From: Agapetus fuscipes
Taxonomy: Eukaryota > Arthropoda > Insecta > Trichoptera > Glossosomatidae
Direction of reading: 5' to 3'
DNA: 64,000 nt
Assembly (NCBI GenBank): GCA_951799405.1
Contig: OX637342.1
Span: 16,353,298-16,417,297 of the forward strand
How positions within the stretch are numbered: position 1 is the stretch's first letter; every line of letters starts with the position of its first letter. The notes beneath the pieces are model-generated. The model was given only the letters and a program-made list of their open reading frames with translations, ran no database searches and had not been told where the DNA came from. The translations under genes were made by a program, and so were the position numbers. Below are positions 52,806 through 64,000 of the stretch, in pieces.

Positions 52806-53761
52806 TATAAAAAAAAATCTCAAAAAATCATCTTTGTTTGGAAGATTTCACAGTGCCTCCAGTGAGCATAAATGGAAACGCAAAATTCTGTTGGGACATT
52901 TTTTATTCCCCTCAACATATGAGCGTAAACCATCATTTTTTTACTCGGGATAAAGAAAATTATTTGAGTTATAATTATAACTCAAATTGAACCTTGTATT
53001 TCAATTTTAAACCTTAATTTTGAGGTTAAATGGATTTTTTATTTAATTGTGCCTACTGTAAAGGTTCATGTGCCTGTATAGGATGTTTGCCCTTGCCGAT
53101 TTTTAATTTCATTGTAGCTCGACTCGTAGGTTTTTTTTTTTTGCTACCGATCTATTGATTTTTGGTAAATTTGCAATGGTAATAATAACCAAATGGATCT
53201 TTGTATGTAAAAATAAAACTGTTAGTCTTTAATCTATAATCTAACTTGCAAAAATATATTACATTTAAGACATGACTTGCGTTCCCACGAGCAGACACGT
53301 ATAGTGAATTGCTTTTATACCCCAAAATATTATCTTATCATTTGTCGGATAAAAGATAACTACATTTAATCTGTTTTATCAGTCAAACCTTTATCAGCCA
53401 AAATTAAATATATAAAGCGAAAAACATCCTCAGTTACGATAGTCTATAATAAGTAAATGTTTTTTTTTGTTGGTGTAAAAACACAATGAGATTTTTCTAG
53501 GCAAAACTTAGTGAAAAGTTTTTCTTGAATTTGAAATTATTGAAAAATTATTAAAATGAACTCATAACAATTTTGAGTGCTAAGTCAATAAACTAGTTAC
53601 TACAAAAGTTGGATTCCTTTTTAAGTCTGATTTGAATGTGTTTGGTTTTGGTGAGAAATGAATAAATTTTCTATTGGTCTTTTTAAAAGTAAACATATAA
53701 ATTTCACGTAATAAATGATCATTTTTAAGACAATGAGAAGATACAGTGATAAATTTTGTTT
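52806..53761. other. Unassigned, with a family A scrap
   Basis: 53222-53300 (minus) is a short family A 3' end. The rest is AT-rich and featureless. Confidence 0.5.
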
Positions 53762-54218
53762 AAGGCTAAGCAACAGGTCGTATCTTTGAGCAAAATACGA
53801 AATAGCAAATAAATAAAATGCTCACAGTTGTTTTGAAATACAGTGTCTTATGTTTAACTAAACATATCGTCACCTTAAAGCAATGGTTTCCAAACTTTAC
53901 GCCACCATGCCTCCCCAAAACATAATATTTTTTTCACGCCTCCCTCCCTAGGTTTTTTTTGGGAAATTGAAGATCATTACCAAAATTTATCGTCGACGGG
54001 GGGGAGGGCGGGTGGGCACGCAATTTTCAAAACAAAATTCCCTCAAAAAAAAATTTTGCGCCTCTCTTTTTACGTTTTATTTCTTCATTTTCATATTTCT
54101 TTTTTATTGAATTTTTATTAAATAAAATAAGTACCTACAGTTTCAGAAAAAAGTGTGTGCATTTTATTTATTTGACCTTTCATATTTTGCTCAGAGGTAC
54201 GACCTGTTGTTTAGCCTT
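53762..54218. mobile_element. Inverted-repeat element, ~60-bp arms
   Basis: AAGGCTAAGCAACAGGTCGT ... GCAAATAAATAAAATGCTCA at the left is complemented at 54145-54218. The centre holds CAATGGTTTCCAAACTTTAC (53880), which resembles a hAT-type end, without a partner. Confidence 0.65.
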
Positions 54219-54636
54219 GATATAAAATAATAAGAAAAGAAAAGTAGCTGATACAAGTAGAAGAAAAGGACGGGAAGCAGCAATCTTTGGATATTTATCA
54301 AATCTACAAGATCTTCCAGGTGACATTTTGTCTCTTTTATTGTTTTCTTAATTTTTCTTTTAAGGTTTGTCTGCACTTTTGTGTTATCTTCTGTTTAGTC
54401 TTTCTTTTATTTGAGGTGATGTGAGATTGAAGCAGAGACCTTAGCTCTGTGACATGCTATTTTTTCTAAAATGTCTGAATACTTTTACAGAAACTATGAA
54501 TTGAAAAAAACTTAATTTATACCCTCATTTATGCGGAAGGAAGTTCCAATGTATAATTTTATTTCAAGGGATTATTAGAATTATTTATTTTGTGTATAAA
54601 AATTGCTATAACTGAAATATTCATAGAAATAGGATA
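54219..54636. other. Unassigned AT-rich stretch
   Basis: Nothing recognised. Confidence 0.5.
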
Positions 54637-55243
54637 TAATAGGGTATTTGCAATAGTGAGGAATATGATAAAAAGTATATTATTTTGATAGATTTCGAAA
54701 AATCAAATAATAATATGTTGATTTGAAGCCGAAAATATTTTTTTTCGATTTTATATTTAAAAAAGAAAATATAGAAATTTGGACAAGTTTTTAAACGGAT
54801 ATGAGATCTGCTTCTTCTATTTCCGGTGCTGTGACGTCATATGTTGACGTCACTTTCTTTTATTGACATTCCATTCTCTGTTGACATGTGTTGTTGACAA
54901 CAGAAACAAATAAAAACTACAGAAACAAATAAAATGTTTTTAAAGAAACACACAAACTTTTTGAAAAAACAACAGCCTCAACGGTGTAAACATGAAAAAG
55001 CGATGTTTGAATGACATGAATGTGAGGGCTGTCAGTTGATACGGCGATGTTTACAAGACCGTGACGTCACGCGAGAAAATTTCATCCAGTAGCGTTTTGG
55101 CGCGAAAATTCAAAAATCGATTTTAAAATGCTTATAACTTTGCTAAAAATACAACTAAAATTAAAATTCAACAAATTTTGGGCTAATAAAGTATAAACGA
55201 ATTTAAATCACGAGAAAAAGAAAAATGTGAAAATACCCTATTA
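54637..55243. mobile_element. 607-bp inverted-end element carrying three TGACGTCA sites
   Basis: TAATAGGGTATTT at the left and AAATACCCTATTA at the right. Internal TGACGTCA palindromes lie at 54832-54839, 54845-54852 and 55062-55069. No coding frame. Confidence 0.65.
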
Positions 55244-56951
55244 AGAAAAATGATATTCTCAGCATTATTTTAAATAGAGTTTACCTAAATTACTGCAGTA
55301 AACGAAAAAAAAAATTACGTTTCATTAGTATTCTCAATATTTATGAAAGTTTGTGCGATCAAAAGGACAAAACTCTTATTTGAAAACATATTTTTATAAA
55401 CATTATAGCTATATATAGTGACTACAGGTTGTATTCACTTTGTAAAGATTTTTTCTTATATTGTAGTAATGTGTGTACTACAAAAGTCTTATTCATACAT
55501 TCCAGGAAATGCTTGAGTTGCTCACGCTTAAAAATATTTTTCCATAATGTAGATGTTCTAGAAAAAACAAAAATAACCTTGAAAACCAATTGATTCTACA
55601 GTCAATAGTTTTTTTGTTTATTTTCTACGTTTTTCATACTTGTTTTTTTTTGCAATCTTATAAAATCATACTCAAATGAAATGGATAAAATAAAATGAGA
55701 TTTGGATGTGAGGAAATTTAGTCTCATTCACAGCACCGTCTCCCACTACGAGCTACGTCAGAGCTGTTGTTGCGTTGTGCTTGTGTTTCACCGAGCAAAG
55801 TTCGGATTTCTATTATGACCAAATTTTGTCAAAATTAAAATCTCATTTTGTGATAAGTGTATGGCGGGATTGAAATATTAACTTGTTTAATATTTCCCTT
55901 TAATGATTATCTTAGAATTGTGAGTACAAAAACAATATATTATGCATGCTTTTCCCTAGCAGCTGCCAGCATAAACAATCCACATTGCCACAAACGACAA
56001 AGATCCGCCATTCCACCTCATTTGTAAAACCACTAACACTGCGAATAATCGCACGCTTCTAACCCAAATTATAAACGTTATTTTCATTTAAACTATCCTT
56101 AAAAATATTCTTAAACATGTGTATTATCATAACACACTTTCATGAATGGAATATATCTATTTATAAACTCAACTCTCCTAACTCTTTATATTCACAATTG
56201 GATTTCACTACTCCAAACTGTTCTAGTTCTTTTTTGTAGATACCTTATTGAAGTATAACGTACACAAATACATTTTTAAATTTCTCATACAAGTTATCTT
56301 TACCCGCATTGTAAGTTATATCGATCTGTTTGTATGTAGGCTTTTGAAATCGCCAGCTGGTATTTGAGCACGTACCTTGCACTGCAGCTGCTCCTTTATT
56401 TCCTCAAAAAAAACATCGTCATCGTTTAAATTAGTATTCTACTATATTCACGATTATTTTTCCTGTAATCGATTTATTTAAACGCTAGTTTTTCCGTGGA
56501 ATTATGAATAAACATTAGTGATTGTACTCTGTTTTGAGTGGATATTTATTTAGCTTTTTAATACAGACATACTGATTTAATTAGTACATCTTATCTAATG
56601 ACATGTTAAATATATTTTAATTCTGTAAATAGTGGTTTGTTGCATATACCTACCCGGGTTGTTTTCCATTTATTTCCCAGGTTCCGCTGATAGTTGGTTT
56701 ATAAGTAGTTTGGTAGGTAGAGGGAGCAAGGTTTGGAATGCAGTCCAAGTACATTCGGTGCTTGTGCATTTGTCAAACTAGGGGGCGTGAAGTTTTTCAA
56801 TCTATTTATTTTTACTTGTATTTAATCAATTTATTAAAAAAAAGGTTAAACGCCCCTCAAAACAAATCAACACCGATTACAGTTCTACATCTTACATCAA
56901 AATATTAACAGCTATTAATTTATCAGTATAAAAGACATGATCATGTTGATC
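55244..56951. other. Unassigned intergenic stretch
   Basis: Mostly AT-rich, with a slightly GC-richer island near 55730-55810. No exon recognised on either strand. Confidence 0.45.
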
Positions 56952-56959
56952 AATGCTGC

Positions 56960-57760
56960 CACAGAGTATTATAGGTATATAGAGATCCCACTGAATAAAA
57001 AAAAGGGGAATGCCCGAATCTTAGCCACCTATGAGTTTTATATGGAAGCTTTTGATAATATTATGGAATGTATAATATCACTTATACCTAAAATTTATTT
57101 CAAATATTTTTGATATTATAGGAAACTAATGGTGAGGTCATGTCAAATAAAAGTTTTTTTTTGTTTTAAAAATTTATATCTTTTAAAATAAAATATACAA
57201 GTTTACACAAATATACATTCTTAAATAATACACCGAACTACATTTTGGTTTTAAGCTAAATTAAGGTAATTATGGTTTTGGCAAATTAGGTTAAAATAAT
57301 GTAAATCATTTTGAAAGTTTGATGTCAATTAAAGTTTATTTAGAGGCACTAGTATTTTTTAGCTGGAACGTAACAAAAACATGAAGGTTTTTTGTACTTT
57401 ATAGCTGTCGAATTTTTTTTGAGGTTACGACGGAAATACGTTGTCCGGCACCAGGCCACCAATACACCATTTTCACGCACTTTTTTCACGCACAAAGTAT
57501 TATATTCTTTTCAAATAACTTTTTGCACAATTTAACGCCTGTGAAAACAGCCAAAAACAGCATTCAATGGTTAAAAACTTACGACCCCACGCCAAGCAAG
57601 CGTTATCTGTGGGCGCCATTTCGGCTGTCAAGGGAATATCGGTAATACCACACAGTAGTTTCCTACTATTATTGTGGACAAGAACCAATAAAGCATTATC
57701 TACTGGTATTGTAAGGAAGCTTGTGGTCAATATCGTTTGTATGGAAGATTCTTAGGCATG
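56960..57760 (-). mobile_element. 0.8-kb non-autonomous element, copy 2
   Basis: Reverse complement of 26946-27757 with few differences. Flanked by AATGCTGC at 56952-56959 and 57761-57768. Confidence 0.88.
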
Positions 57761-57768
57761 AATGCTGC

Positions 57769-58514
57769 TATTGAAATTTGAAAATAAACAGGGAAAAGTG
57801 GTTTAAAAGATTATCTGCCAAAGAAAATGATTTTTCTTTTGAAAACACTTTTATGATAAATCTTCCAATGTGATCCTCAGCTTATTGAAAGTAGCATTTT
57901 GGACAAATCTCAGGAGTCAAAATTCAAGTGCACGAAATCGAGTCCCGTTGTGAAACTTTCAAATTATTATGTGTGGTTAACTGCCATTAAAATTCTACTA
58001 AATAACGCCACAGAGTTGGTGGGAAAACAAAGCTTTAGACTTTTCAATCTAAAAGTGTGGGGTCGAAATTTCCCGTTGCCTATCGACTATATTCTGTCGC
58101 ACACGGCTGAAAAGTGAAGTCTTCGTGTCACCGTTTTGACAGCTCGGTCTGTTTACATCCTTCTTGTTTTACGTCTACAAGTCGTGTTGTGTGCTTGGGT
58201 TTTGAGAGGCGCAGGTTGCGTTGGTATGGCCGCCATGATTGCCGAGAGCCGTTCCCAGGAATTCGTGTGAAACAAAACAAGGCAGCTGGCTTCCCGCCCC
58301 TCCTGTTCTCCTCCAGTCCTCTCGTCTCCTCTCCCGGCGGTTCGCGGTTGATCTCTGTTGCCTTTTTATATTATTTTATGGCTATTCTCTCCGCAGTACG
58401 TAGTACATTTACCTACCAGGCCAACTCGTGATGTGCGCCGCTTTTACCAGCGCTGGCGCATTCCTTGTAGAGAAGGAGCTAGCTGTGAACAGGCGCATGC
58501 ATTTTAGAATAAAA
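57769..58514. other. Unassigned; GC/CpG-richer block at 58110-58470
   Basis: The block contains GTATGGCCGCCATGATTGCC with a short frame MAAMIAESRSQEF ahead of GTGTGA. This could be a first exon and promoter of an unseen gene, but nothing downstream confirms it. Confidence 0.3.
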
Positions 58515-58780
58515 TACTAATCTAATATAATCGATGTTGCAAATATATGTAACATTAAAGATTCACATTATATGCATTTTCACAAGCAGACACGTATAAG
58601 TTCGCGCTTAAACATGCCGCATGTGCACCTACAATATAAAAACCCGAATCTCAAATGAACATACACCCTGCAACTCCTGCCGAACTTCCCTGAAACAGGG
58701 GTGACATTGGCAAAGTGAACCATTTTCTACAGCATGGGTGGTCAGCCGCATACCAACCTATAAGTCAAGGAATATACACA
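58515..58780 (-). repeat. Family A 3' UTR and tail
   Basis: Tail TAATCTAATATAATC at 58519, then the complete 3' UTR to GTCAAGGAATATAC. Confidence 0.8.
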
Positions 58781-59672
58781 ACAGATTACACACTGCATTT
58801 GCATTTAAAAACAACTAGGAAAAATAATGATGTATTGAATTATAGTTGTCAATTTAAAAGTCATGTATTTTTTACACCTTTTTTTGAGTCTATGGAGCGC
58901 TCTCTATTGGAACTGGTTTTGTGCAATTTGCATATTTTAGCATACAGCTTTTTATCGAACCATCAAAGCGTCGTGTTTGTTGTATAAGTATTTATTTTCA
59001 GTTCTGCTGGTTTTAAAATGTGGCGTTTCTGGTGGTGGTAGTACATAGGTAAAAGTAGATAAACTTTGTAGATGTTTAAACCAAGATAAGATAGCCATAC
59101 TCGAAACATTTTTGAAATCAGATGGTCTTTAATCCAATCGGTGTTTTCATACCCAGTAAATCTATTGCTCATCCGTCGCCTTGAGTTAATTCTCCTTTTA
59201 AATAAACGATGATTCGTGGATTATCCATAGATTAAATGTATTGTGAAGAACATTGTAGGTCTTTGGTATATTGACTTAAGTTTGTTACACTAGTACTTTT
59301 GTTTTACAAACAATGCTGCAAAAACATAAATAATTTTTCATTTTTAAAGTCGCCGTTTGATGGTTCTGACAACCCCAATGGCACTCAAGATAATGCATCA
59401 GTCTTATCATAGAATGACGGATGCAGGTCAAAAATGAAAATGACCTGTTTAAACCGTGAAATGTCACAGAGAAAAATATTATTTTATCTGCGGTATACCT
59501 ACTGATAAGCACAGATAAATAGTATTGTAACTAAAAATAGAAAAAACAAATTTTAATTCATAACATCGGAGATTTCATAGAATCTATTCCAGAATTTTCT
59601 CGTTCATTCACTTTATATTTATCGTTGCCAGCTCCCCAGCTTGTCCGCCATGTTTTATGTTCCACTCATTCA
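58781..59672. other. Unassigned stretch
   Basis: No gene or repeat recognised. Confidence 0.45.
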
Positions 59673-59959
59673 TGGGGCATCCACACGCTTGCCAACCTAG
59701 CACAAGTCAAGCGCACAGTGTGTCGTCTAGAACATGCTATCTGGACAAAATTTTGTCTAATGGACTAATTTTGTCCAGCTAGCATGTTCTAGACGACACA
59801 CTGTGCGCTTAGCTACAAGCCAAGTGTGCAGTGTGTCGTCTAGAACATGCTAGCTGGACAAAATTAGTCCATTAGACAAAATTTTGTCCAGCTAGCATGT
59901 TCTAGACGACACACTGTGCGCTTGACTTGTGCTAGGTTGGCAAGCGTGTGGATGCCCCA
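59673..59959. mobile_element. 287-bp multi-palindromic foldback element, copy 2
   Basis: Same length and internal order as 33596-33882, flanked by TCA at 59670-59672 and 59960-59962. Outer arm TGGGGCATCCACACGCTTGC. Confidence 0.9.
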
Positions 59960-59962
59960 TCA

Positions 59963-60320
59963 GGCAGCGAGTGTTATCCGGTTACTAGGCTCTACAACCA
60001 CTACAATACTGCAGCACTAAACTAAATTCAAACTCGGTTTATTACGGACACAATATACAAAATCACAACACGAGACACTAGAGAGAACGTTTTATTAAAG
60101 CAGAAAATATCATATAGTACTTTTATGGAAATAAGTTAAATATATAAATTATCGTATTAAGCTCCATTTTTCGAAGTATTATGCCTGTTTTCGGCTTCTT
60201 TTATTCAATATTCAGGTTTCAGAGAATTTCTTATTAGTAGTAAGTATTTTTTAATCAATATTGGTATTCTAAAACTAGACGCATGTATTAAAATGTCTTG
60301 CTGAGATCGTAAAATCATGA
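59963..60320. other. Unassigned stretch
   Basis: Nothing recognised. Confidence 0.45.
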
Positions 60321-60572
60321 TGTCGCACGCTTAATAATAAAGAGCAATAGCTCGAAAATTCGATAAATCGAGATTTTGTAATAAAACGCAAGAACAATGC
60401 GAGAAGAATAGGTAGAATGCGACAGCCGTTCAATTTTGACGAATATGACCGAGATAAAACATCGGACGCCTTTTTCATCCCATACAAGTTGTACTGGATG
60501 TCTGAACTTCAAACGTGATTTCCCAACATTTTTGTTTTTGTTATTGCTCTTTATTATTAAACGTGCGATGTG
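60321..60572. mobile_element. Inverted-repeat MITE (~250 bp)
   Basis: CGCACGCTTAATAATAAAGA at the left and TCTTTATTATTAAACGTGCG at the right. Overlapping open frames on both strands reflect the palindrome. Confidence 0.65.
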
Positions 60573-61134
60573 TACATTTTTTCTAGTTGCCATTTTAAGC
60601 TTGATAAGGGGAATTGAAAAGGGCATCGTGTTTTTAGTGAGCACCTTTTTTATTCCAATTTATTATTCGATCTTAATGTTAATCTGCATAGCGGGGACAT
60701 TTTATTTAAAATTACTGTTTTGGAACATAATTATGTTGTTGAGGTAATAATATAAAACATTGATGCAATTAAAACGTGATTTACTTGAAGTTTGGTGCTT
60801 GTCTTTTTGATGTTATCTTCGACTTCATATAGTATCGGATTTTTGTATCAATGGGCGCCATGTCTACATTTTTTAGATTAAATCCTAAATTTATTGCTAT
60901 GGTAAATGATAACAGGATGTATTTCACAATTCTTTATCATGACGACAATTAGGTACTGTTAAGTAGTACTATGATTGTAATTTCTTGGAATAATGTTTTT
61001 TCCCACTGATTGTACGATATCACCATTGTTGTGGGAAAGAATATTACATTGTTCTGACGTAAATATCGAGTAGATTCTTTTATTGTTGAAACTTGTTAGC
61101 TTTTGATAAAAAAAAAAGTACCTCGACAATCTAC
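60573..61134. other. Unassigned AT-rich stretch
   Basis: A hydrophobic open frame to 60747 appears to be an AT-rich by-product. Confidence 0.4.
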
Positions 61135-61208
61135 AACGTTAGTTGCAGCCCTGCAACACTTGCCGAACTTCCCTGTAACAGGGATGACATGGGCAAAGTG
61201 AACCAACC

Positions 61209-61249
<41 letters not shown>

Positions 61250-61510
61250 AAAAAAATAGATTTGTGAAGAGGAATGCAATTTACCAACCTATTCTACCTG
61301 GCCAGAAACAGGTATTAATATCATCATTTAATAATTCATTATCGTTAATTATTAATGAATTATTAAATAATAATTACCCAATTACATCTGTTGAACCAGG
61401 GTCAAAGTTAAAGTCAAGTGACCCAAGCGGGGATCGAACCAACGTTGTTCCATTCGAAACACGCTAGAAAAATCAGCCCTCTTGGCCCACGCGGCTATGA
61501 CCCCGATTTA
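61135..61510 (-). repeat. Family A scrap, T-tract, family I repeat and tRNA-like head
   Basis: 61140-61210 is family A (minus). A T-run of about 30 lies at 61216-61245. 61255-61400 matches 23160-23284. 61425-61505 (minus) has TCATAGCCGCGTGGGCCA and GGTTCGATCCCCGC, a tRNA-like A/B-box pair. Together this looks like a further SINE family. Confidence 0.55.
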
Positions 61511-62391
61511 AATGAACACTTGAAATTGTACCTCTTGAATTGAAGTTGAAGAAAACCTAACCTAACCCACGATACATATGAGGGAGCCTTCTCCATATTA
61601 TTTTTATCTTGAAATGTTACATGCAGTTATGTAGTGTTCGTCAAGCCCCATTTTTGTAGATCCCATATTATGATATTTTGGTGGGAAGGATTTTCTCACC
61701 GAGTGGACGTACCTACCTCCATAATAATATACGCAGCGTAAAAATTCCTCATCTAGTTTCCAGAATAATAATATCATTCTATTAGGTTTTTAATAATATG
61801 CGTCCAATGCCGTTTTAGAAGTGCGCCGTGCGTTGGTCATGTGCCTCGGTGATGTCAGACACCGAGACACTACCTACCGCCTCAGTACAAAACTTCACGC
61901 AACCAAACAGTATCGAAACTAAAGCAGCGCATCTAGTTAGCGTTTCACTTTCCATACACTTTGTCCGAACGTAAACGTAAAGTTTTATACGTGGGGTACT
62001 GATGTATTCATATTCATGATGTTGTTGTAAGGCCGGCCATATTTGTTTCTTTCTGGGGGAAATGAGGATTCAGAAATCACTGCGCCATGACCAGTTTAAT
62101 AATAATTAATATATTATACAGTCCAGCCGAAAAACACACACACATTTGACCTTCACCAAAAAAAATTGCCTGCCTAAACCATAAGTTATCTTGATTTTAT
62201 ACTACTGGTTTTATAAAGTACATGATAATATACCTATCGACTATCAAAGATTTTCTGTTTTTTGCAAAAACATTTTTTTCTATGATTATTTTGAAGTGGA
62301 AAAATGATACATCAATGGAAAAGAACAGCTTTTATTGTATCTTATCATATCAGTAAGAATAGATAAGTGACAGGGTATTAGGGTTATCATT
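61511..62391. other. Unassigned stretch
   Basis: Contains AACCTAACCTAACCCA at 61556 (telomere-like by chance). No gene recognised. Confidence 0.4.
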
Positions 62392-62636
62392 AGGGATGGG
62401 CCAAAATTTGTTTTGCATTTGGTTTAATTCATTCCAGGAGTTGCAAGGTTTATGTTCATGTGAGGTTTTGCTTATTTGTATGCACACATGCAGAATGTGT
62501 AGGCGCGAACCTATATGTGCCTGTCTGTGGGTATGCATTTAATATGAGACTTAAATGTTAACATATTATCTTTGCAGCTTAGATTATAGATGGCCGAAAT
62601 TCATATTTGGTTCAAACCACATTCGGCCCATCCCTA
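62392..62636. mobile_element. MITE with TAGGGATGGGCC ends, split by a family A insertion
   Basis: TAGGGATGGGCC at 62392 and GGCCCATCCCTA ending at 62636 enclose a family A 3' end (62435-62590, plus). Ends are related to the 26387-26809 element. Confidence 0.65.
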
Positions 62637-62699
62637 GTACTGATACGTATCCTGACAAAAACAACACTTCTTTTCTAATTTCCCTCCAAATCTAAATTG

Positions 62700-62985
62700 A
62701 TTTCTGAGGAAACAAGCTGTAGAACTAGAAGATGTAGAAATGACTGAAGCACATTATCATTGGAAGTTTCGTTCCCAGAGAGAAAACCTCGATGAACATA
62801 AATGGCCCAAAATAAAAATGTGGCACACACTTAGAAACCACAAAAAACCCACGCCCAAAGTAACATTCCTGTTATCTGGCTGTCTCCTCCTGTTTGCTTT
62901 GCTCTTATCATGGGCTTGGTTAAAGAACTTGATAAAGAAGTCAAACAATATCATGATATCACAAGGGATATATATTCTCGTGTTC
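62700..62985 (+). CDS. Possible exon of a single-pass membrane protein
   Basis: The open frame includes MTEAHYHWKFRSQRENLDEH (ATG at 62740) and, after a basic stretch (RNHKKPTPK), a 20-residue hydrophobic run VTFLLSGCLLLFALLLSWAW, then LKNLIKK. The frame is also open before the ATG (KQAVELEDVE) back to a possible acceptor near 62708. It runs into a family A insertion at 62985, where it stops. It looks like a cytosolic tail plus signal anchor of a type II membrane protein. No family was recognised and no neighbouring exon found. Confidence 0.35.
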
Positions 62986-63245
62986 CTTGACTTATAGGTT
63001 GGTATGAGGCTGACCACCCATACTGTAAAAAATGGTTCACTTTGCCAATGTCACCCCTGTTTCAGGGAATGTCGGCAAGAGTTGCAGGGCTTATGTTCAT
63101 TTGAGGTTTGGATTTTATTTGTAAGTACACAATCAGAATTTGTAAGCGCGAACTACACGTGTTTGTTTGTGGGCATACATCTGAGAGCACTGAATGAATA
63201 TATCCTCGCAACTTAGATTGTAGATAGATTATAGATTATAGATAG
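62984..63245 (+). repeat. Family A 3' UTR and tail
   Basis: TTCCTTGACTTATAGGTTGG to TAGATTATAGATTATAGATA. Confidence 0.8.
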
Positions 63246-63299
63246 ATATGCAAAACAAGCCTTACAGAAACTGCTTTTATTCAAGAGAAATATTAGCTA

Positions 63300-63542
63300 A
63301 AATCTACAATATAAGCTGCAAAGATATATAGCATTTAAGATTTATATTCAATGCATTCCCACAAGCAGTCACATATAAGTTCGCGCTTAAACATGCCACA
63401 TGTGAACCTACAATATAAAACCCAATCTCAAATGAACATAAGCCCTGTAACTCTTGCCTTCCTTCCCTGTAGCAGGGGTGACATTGGCAAATTTTTACAG
63501 TATGGGTGGTCAGCCTCATACCAACCTATAAGTCAAGCAAGT
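63300..63542 (-). repeat. Family A 3' UTR
   Basis: Minus-oriented copy, nearly head-to-tail opposite the preceding one. The two face away from a 55-bp spacer. Confidence 0.8.
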
Positions 63543-64000
63543 CGTTAAAAAAGAGCCTCATAAAATCTCTTGTAGTTATGACTTGTGATGCTAAATAATT
63601 ATCGAGACTTGGAAATGCCAGGGTACATTCAAATGAAAACCCATACAATTGGCTTTGATTTCTTTATAAGGCATGTTTGGCTTCTGGAAGCAGGTGTTGG
63701 CTCACAGTGACCCTATAAAGTAGACCTTAATGAGGAGCAGGTCCTTGCTGGAGTCCCATACACCTCATTTATAAGCGGATCACATCATGGCTTCTAACTG
63801 CATCAACGTTGCATTGTGCTTTAATATCCACTCCCACTCATGTGTACTTGCAGTGTGCAATTGTGGGTGTATTGCTTTGTAATTTAGTGGAACGGAAACT
63901 ATTTTAATTCAAGTGTACACTATATCCGTTTCAGCCTACCTTAATACTAATCTTCCTTAGTTATAAAGAGAGCAAAGAAGCTACAAGTGTGACCTCACTG
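63543..64000. other. Unassigned window end
   Basis: Balanced composition, no exon recognised. Confidence 0.4.

Noticed and set aside
60436..60747. 103-codon hydrophobic plus-strand frame
   Set aside because: Half lies in an inverted-repeat element with mirror frames on the other strand. The rest is AT-rich Leu/Ile/Phe sequence expected by chance.
61556..61575. Telomeric repeat (CCTAA)n
   Set aside because: Only two to three units are present, without a longer array.

Overview
The window is nuclear DNA of an insect. It is AT-rich, carries spliced genes with GT..AG introns, and is crowded with non-LTR retrotransposon debris, tRNA-headed SINEs, and hAT, piggyBac and foldback DNA elements. I cannot fix the order (Lepidoptera or Hemiptera would both fit). 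All gene models below were built by reading splice signals and checking codon phase by hand. No alignment was run.

Layout. (1) 1-6.4 kb: retroelement fragments, SINEs and small inverted-repeat elements. (2) 6.4-13.2 kb, minus strand: three phase-compatible exons of an unrecognised membrane-anchored protein with a very long polar exon. (3) 13.2-17.2 kb: repeats and a probable solo LTR. (4) 17.3-17.6 kb, minus: last exon of a glutaredoxin-like (C5orf63-type) protein. (5) 18.1-24.8 kb, minus: a complete acetyl-CoA acetyltransferase (mitochondrial-type thiolase, 413 aa, three exons). An L2/CR1-like reverse transcriptase fragment lies in its long intron. A CCAAT-containing, possibly divergent promoter lies at 24.8-25.1 kb. 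(6) 25.8-35.6 kb: a segment bounded by two direct copies of a ~0.5-kb element with hAT-like ends. The outermost flanks are the same 8-mer, CTGACAGC, as expected if the whole 9.8 kb moved as one composite hAT unit. Its cargo includes a C2H2 zinc-finger gene (15 intact fingers) whose 3' finger array has decayed and is split by a deleted hAT transposon with a perfect 8-bp target duplication. (7) 36.0-47.1 kb, plus: a complete nine-exon inhibitor-of-apoptosis gene of DIAP2/XIAP type (588 aa; three BIRs, UBA-like region, RING), with introns full of mobile elements, including a defective piggyBac flanked by TTAA. (8) 47.1-64 kb: no confident gene. It holds retroelement remnants, nested inverted-repeat elements, a second copy of a 0.8-kb element with 8-bp target duplications, a second copy of a 287-bp multi-palindrome, and a possible membrane-protein exon near 62.7 kb.

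The genes do not form an operon-like unit. The thiolase (ketone-body, isoleucine and mevalonate metabolism), the glutaredoxin-like protein and the IAP (apoptosis and immune signalling) are ordinary host genes. The notable material is the mobile-element architecture and the carried zinc-finger gene.
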